This document shows positions 33,210 through 35,000 of a stretch of 35,000 bases of DNA, one piece after another. The notes beneath the pieces are model-generated. The model made no database searches. It was not told the origin of the DNA and was given only the letters and a program-made list of their open reading frames with translations. The DNA is from Neocallimastix lanati (nom. inval.) (Eukaryota > Neocallimastigomycota > Neocallimastigomycetes > Neocallimastigales > Neocallimastigaceae): positions 120,001 through 155,000 of the forward strand of contig JACVTC010000096.1 of the NCBI GenBank assembly GCA_016946835.1, in the 5' to 3' direction. The number at the start of each line of letters is the position of its first letter. Positions within the stretch are counted from its first letter, which is position 1. The position numbers and the translations under genes are program-made.

Positions 33210-34607
33210 AAAGATTATTTTTTTTGTTTGATAATAATATAATTTAAAAAAATACAGATATTATTATAATCAAATAAACAAATAAATAAGAAAAAAAGAA
33301 AAAAAGAAAATTTTTTTATTTAAGTAGGAGGAAAATTAGGGTAAATTTGGGACATTTTAAAAAAAAAAAAAGAAAATAGAAAAAAATAAATTAAAAAGAA
33401 AAAAAAGAAAGGAAAAAAATTATAATGGAAATCTTTTTCTATTATTTTCATTTCTTAATATTTTCCTTTAATAATTTTTTTTCATTTTTTTTTTAATTTT
33501 TAATTATTTTACTCTTTTTTTTTTTTTTTTTTAATGTCATGGAAGTCATTTTTTTTTAAAAAAAAACCAAATCAAAAACCAAATCGAAAAAATATAAATT
33601 AAAAAAAAATTTATAATATCATCCAATCCATTAAATCCATAACAATAAATAATTAAAATAATACTAATAATAATAATAAAAATAAAAAAAATAAAATAAG
33701 AAAAAGTTATTGAAAAATAATCAATATAATAAAAAAATGATAAAATAATGATAACAAAAATGATAAAAATAATCAAAAATAAAAATAGAAACAAACAAAA
33801 AAACAAAAACAAAAAACAAAAATAGTTAATATTCTTCTTAATATCAAGAGTATTAAACTTTTTCAACTATAAAAAAAAAGAACTTTATAATATGGTAATA
33901 GTTCTTTTTGTTTTTATAACACAAAGTATTATCATATTAATAAAGAAATATCAATATAAAGTAAAAATAAACAAAAATATAATCAAAAATAAAATTAACT
34001 AATAAAAGAAAAAAAAATCAAATAAATATTTATATAAATCAATATATAAATCAAACAAAATAGAATATAAAATAAAAATAATAAAAAAAAATAAATAAAT
34101 CAATAATATTAAAATCAATATTATTAAAAAAAAAAAAAAGAAAAAACAAAACATAAAAAATATATACAATAAAAAATACAATATTAAATAATAATAATTA
34201 AACTAATATTAATATTCAATTTTAATATTAATGACATTAATATTTTTTAATAATAAAATAATATAAAAAAAAAAAAAGGAAAAAAGTAATATTGTTAAAT
34301 TAAAAAAAAAAAAAAAACAATATCCAATATATTATCAGATTTTTTTTTTAAAAAAAAAAAGAAAAAAAAAAAAAAAGAAAAGAATATTGTAATATTACTT
34401 TTATATCCAATCATCTATTTTTTATTTTTTTTTTATTTTTATTAAATATAGCTTAAAATTATAGAGTTTTTTTTTTTATTTAAATAAAATCAAATAAAAT
34501 AAAATAAATAAAAAAAAAAAAAATCATTATCATAATTTTTTATTTTTTTTATTTTTTTTTTTTTTACTAATAAAATGTTTTTTTTTTTTTTGGAAACATT
34601 TAATAAT

Positions 34608-34642
<35 letters not shown>

Positions 34643-35000
34643 TAGTAATGATGTTTTATATTTTATAAATTATAATTTGTAAAGTATATATATTTTATAT
34701 TTTATATTTTAGTTTTTATAAAGAAATATATAAAGTCAATTAATTATAATAGTAGAAAAAAAAAAAAGTATTATTATTTTTTTTTTTAAATAGATATAAA
34801 TAAAGAATTAAATAAAAATATGATATTTTTTTTAAAAAAAAAAAAAAAAAAAAGAAAAAAGGAAAAAAGATATTAAATTATTAAATTATTAATTTTTTTG
34901 ATGGCAAGTATACAAAAAAAAAAAAAAAAGAGTATATAATTTTTTTTTTTATTATTATTCATAAAATTATTATATAATATTATATATTTACATATTTACA
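33210..35000. other. Downstream A/T tracts, no gene seen
   Basis: A- and T-homopolymers (A30 at 34611-34640), AAAATAAATC-type runs, and several T-run/A-run palindromes (for example about 34340-34361). Minus-strand frames near 33550-33870 and 34000-34180 are F/I/L-rich translations of A-rich DNA and show no domain. The 3' UTR of the cyclin-like gene must begin here. Confidence 0.65.

Noticed and set aside
33546-34181. Minus-strand hydrophobic frames of about 60-106 codons
   Set aside because: They arise from A-rich plus-strand DNA read as F/I/L codons; no charged or conserved segments.

Overview
The window looks like nuclear DNA of a eukaryote with an extremely AT-rich genome. It has one spliced gene, one long uninterrupted gene, and a gene-free interior of about 23 kb made of A/T homopolymers and AAT/AAAT-type repeats. 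My best guess is an anaerobic gut fungus (Neocallimastigomycota). That is inferred from the TAA/TTA-dominated intergenic DNA, the short AT-only introns, the N/S/K/D-rich proteins and a fungal PHO80/PCL-like cyclin box. Another very AT-rich protist or fungus cannot be excluded from sequence alone.

Left end (1-6,180): an AT-rich upstream region with two copies of a 107-bp direct repeat and long A and T tracts leads into a complete ten-exon gene (1543-5309) for a predicted secreted M13 (neprilysin-type) zinc metallopeptidase of 748 residues. Its zinc site is intact, but a usually conserved active-site His is replaced by Tyr. Behind it lies what looks like the 3' end of another spliced gene (5871-6062) without an identifiable 5' part. 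Its last codons run directly into a 28-bp minisatellite.

Transition (6,180-7,550): this holds the most GC-rich non-genic DNA of the window (about 6,230-6,660), with a small ATG-started open frame and a stem-loop, followed by a run of 11 G's at 7510.

Interior (7,550-29,600): I can support no complete gene. The DNA alternates between A-rich and T-rich strand blocks of a few hundred bases. More than 30 copies of a 19-base motif, a 16-bp perfect palindrome with an asymmetric GAG/CTC end, occur in both orientations. They include a regular 48-bp satellite of ten units (19,199-19,680). Short islands of complex sequence sit mostly where block polarity switches; some resemble isolated exons on the minus strand and several share a CCGTTTTT motif. 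A 1.7-kb section (24,650-26,330) is AT-rich but largely non-repetitive.

Right end (29,600-35,000): one intronless gene (29670-33209) encodes a 1,179-residue, largely disordered protein with a cysteine-rich module and a C-terminal cyclin box, both apparently interrupted by low-complexity insertions. It is followed by 1.8 kb of A/T tracts without a recognisable gene.

The two genes have no evident functional link: one is probably a secreted protease, the other a CDK-cyclin-type regulator.
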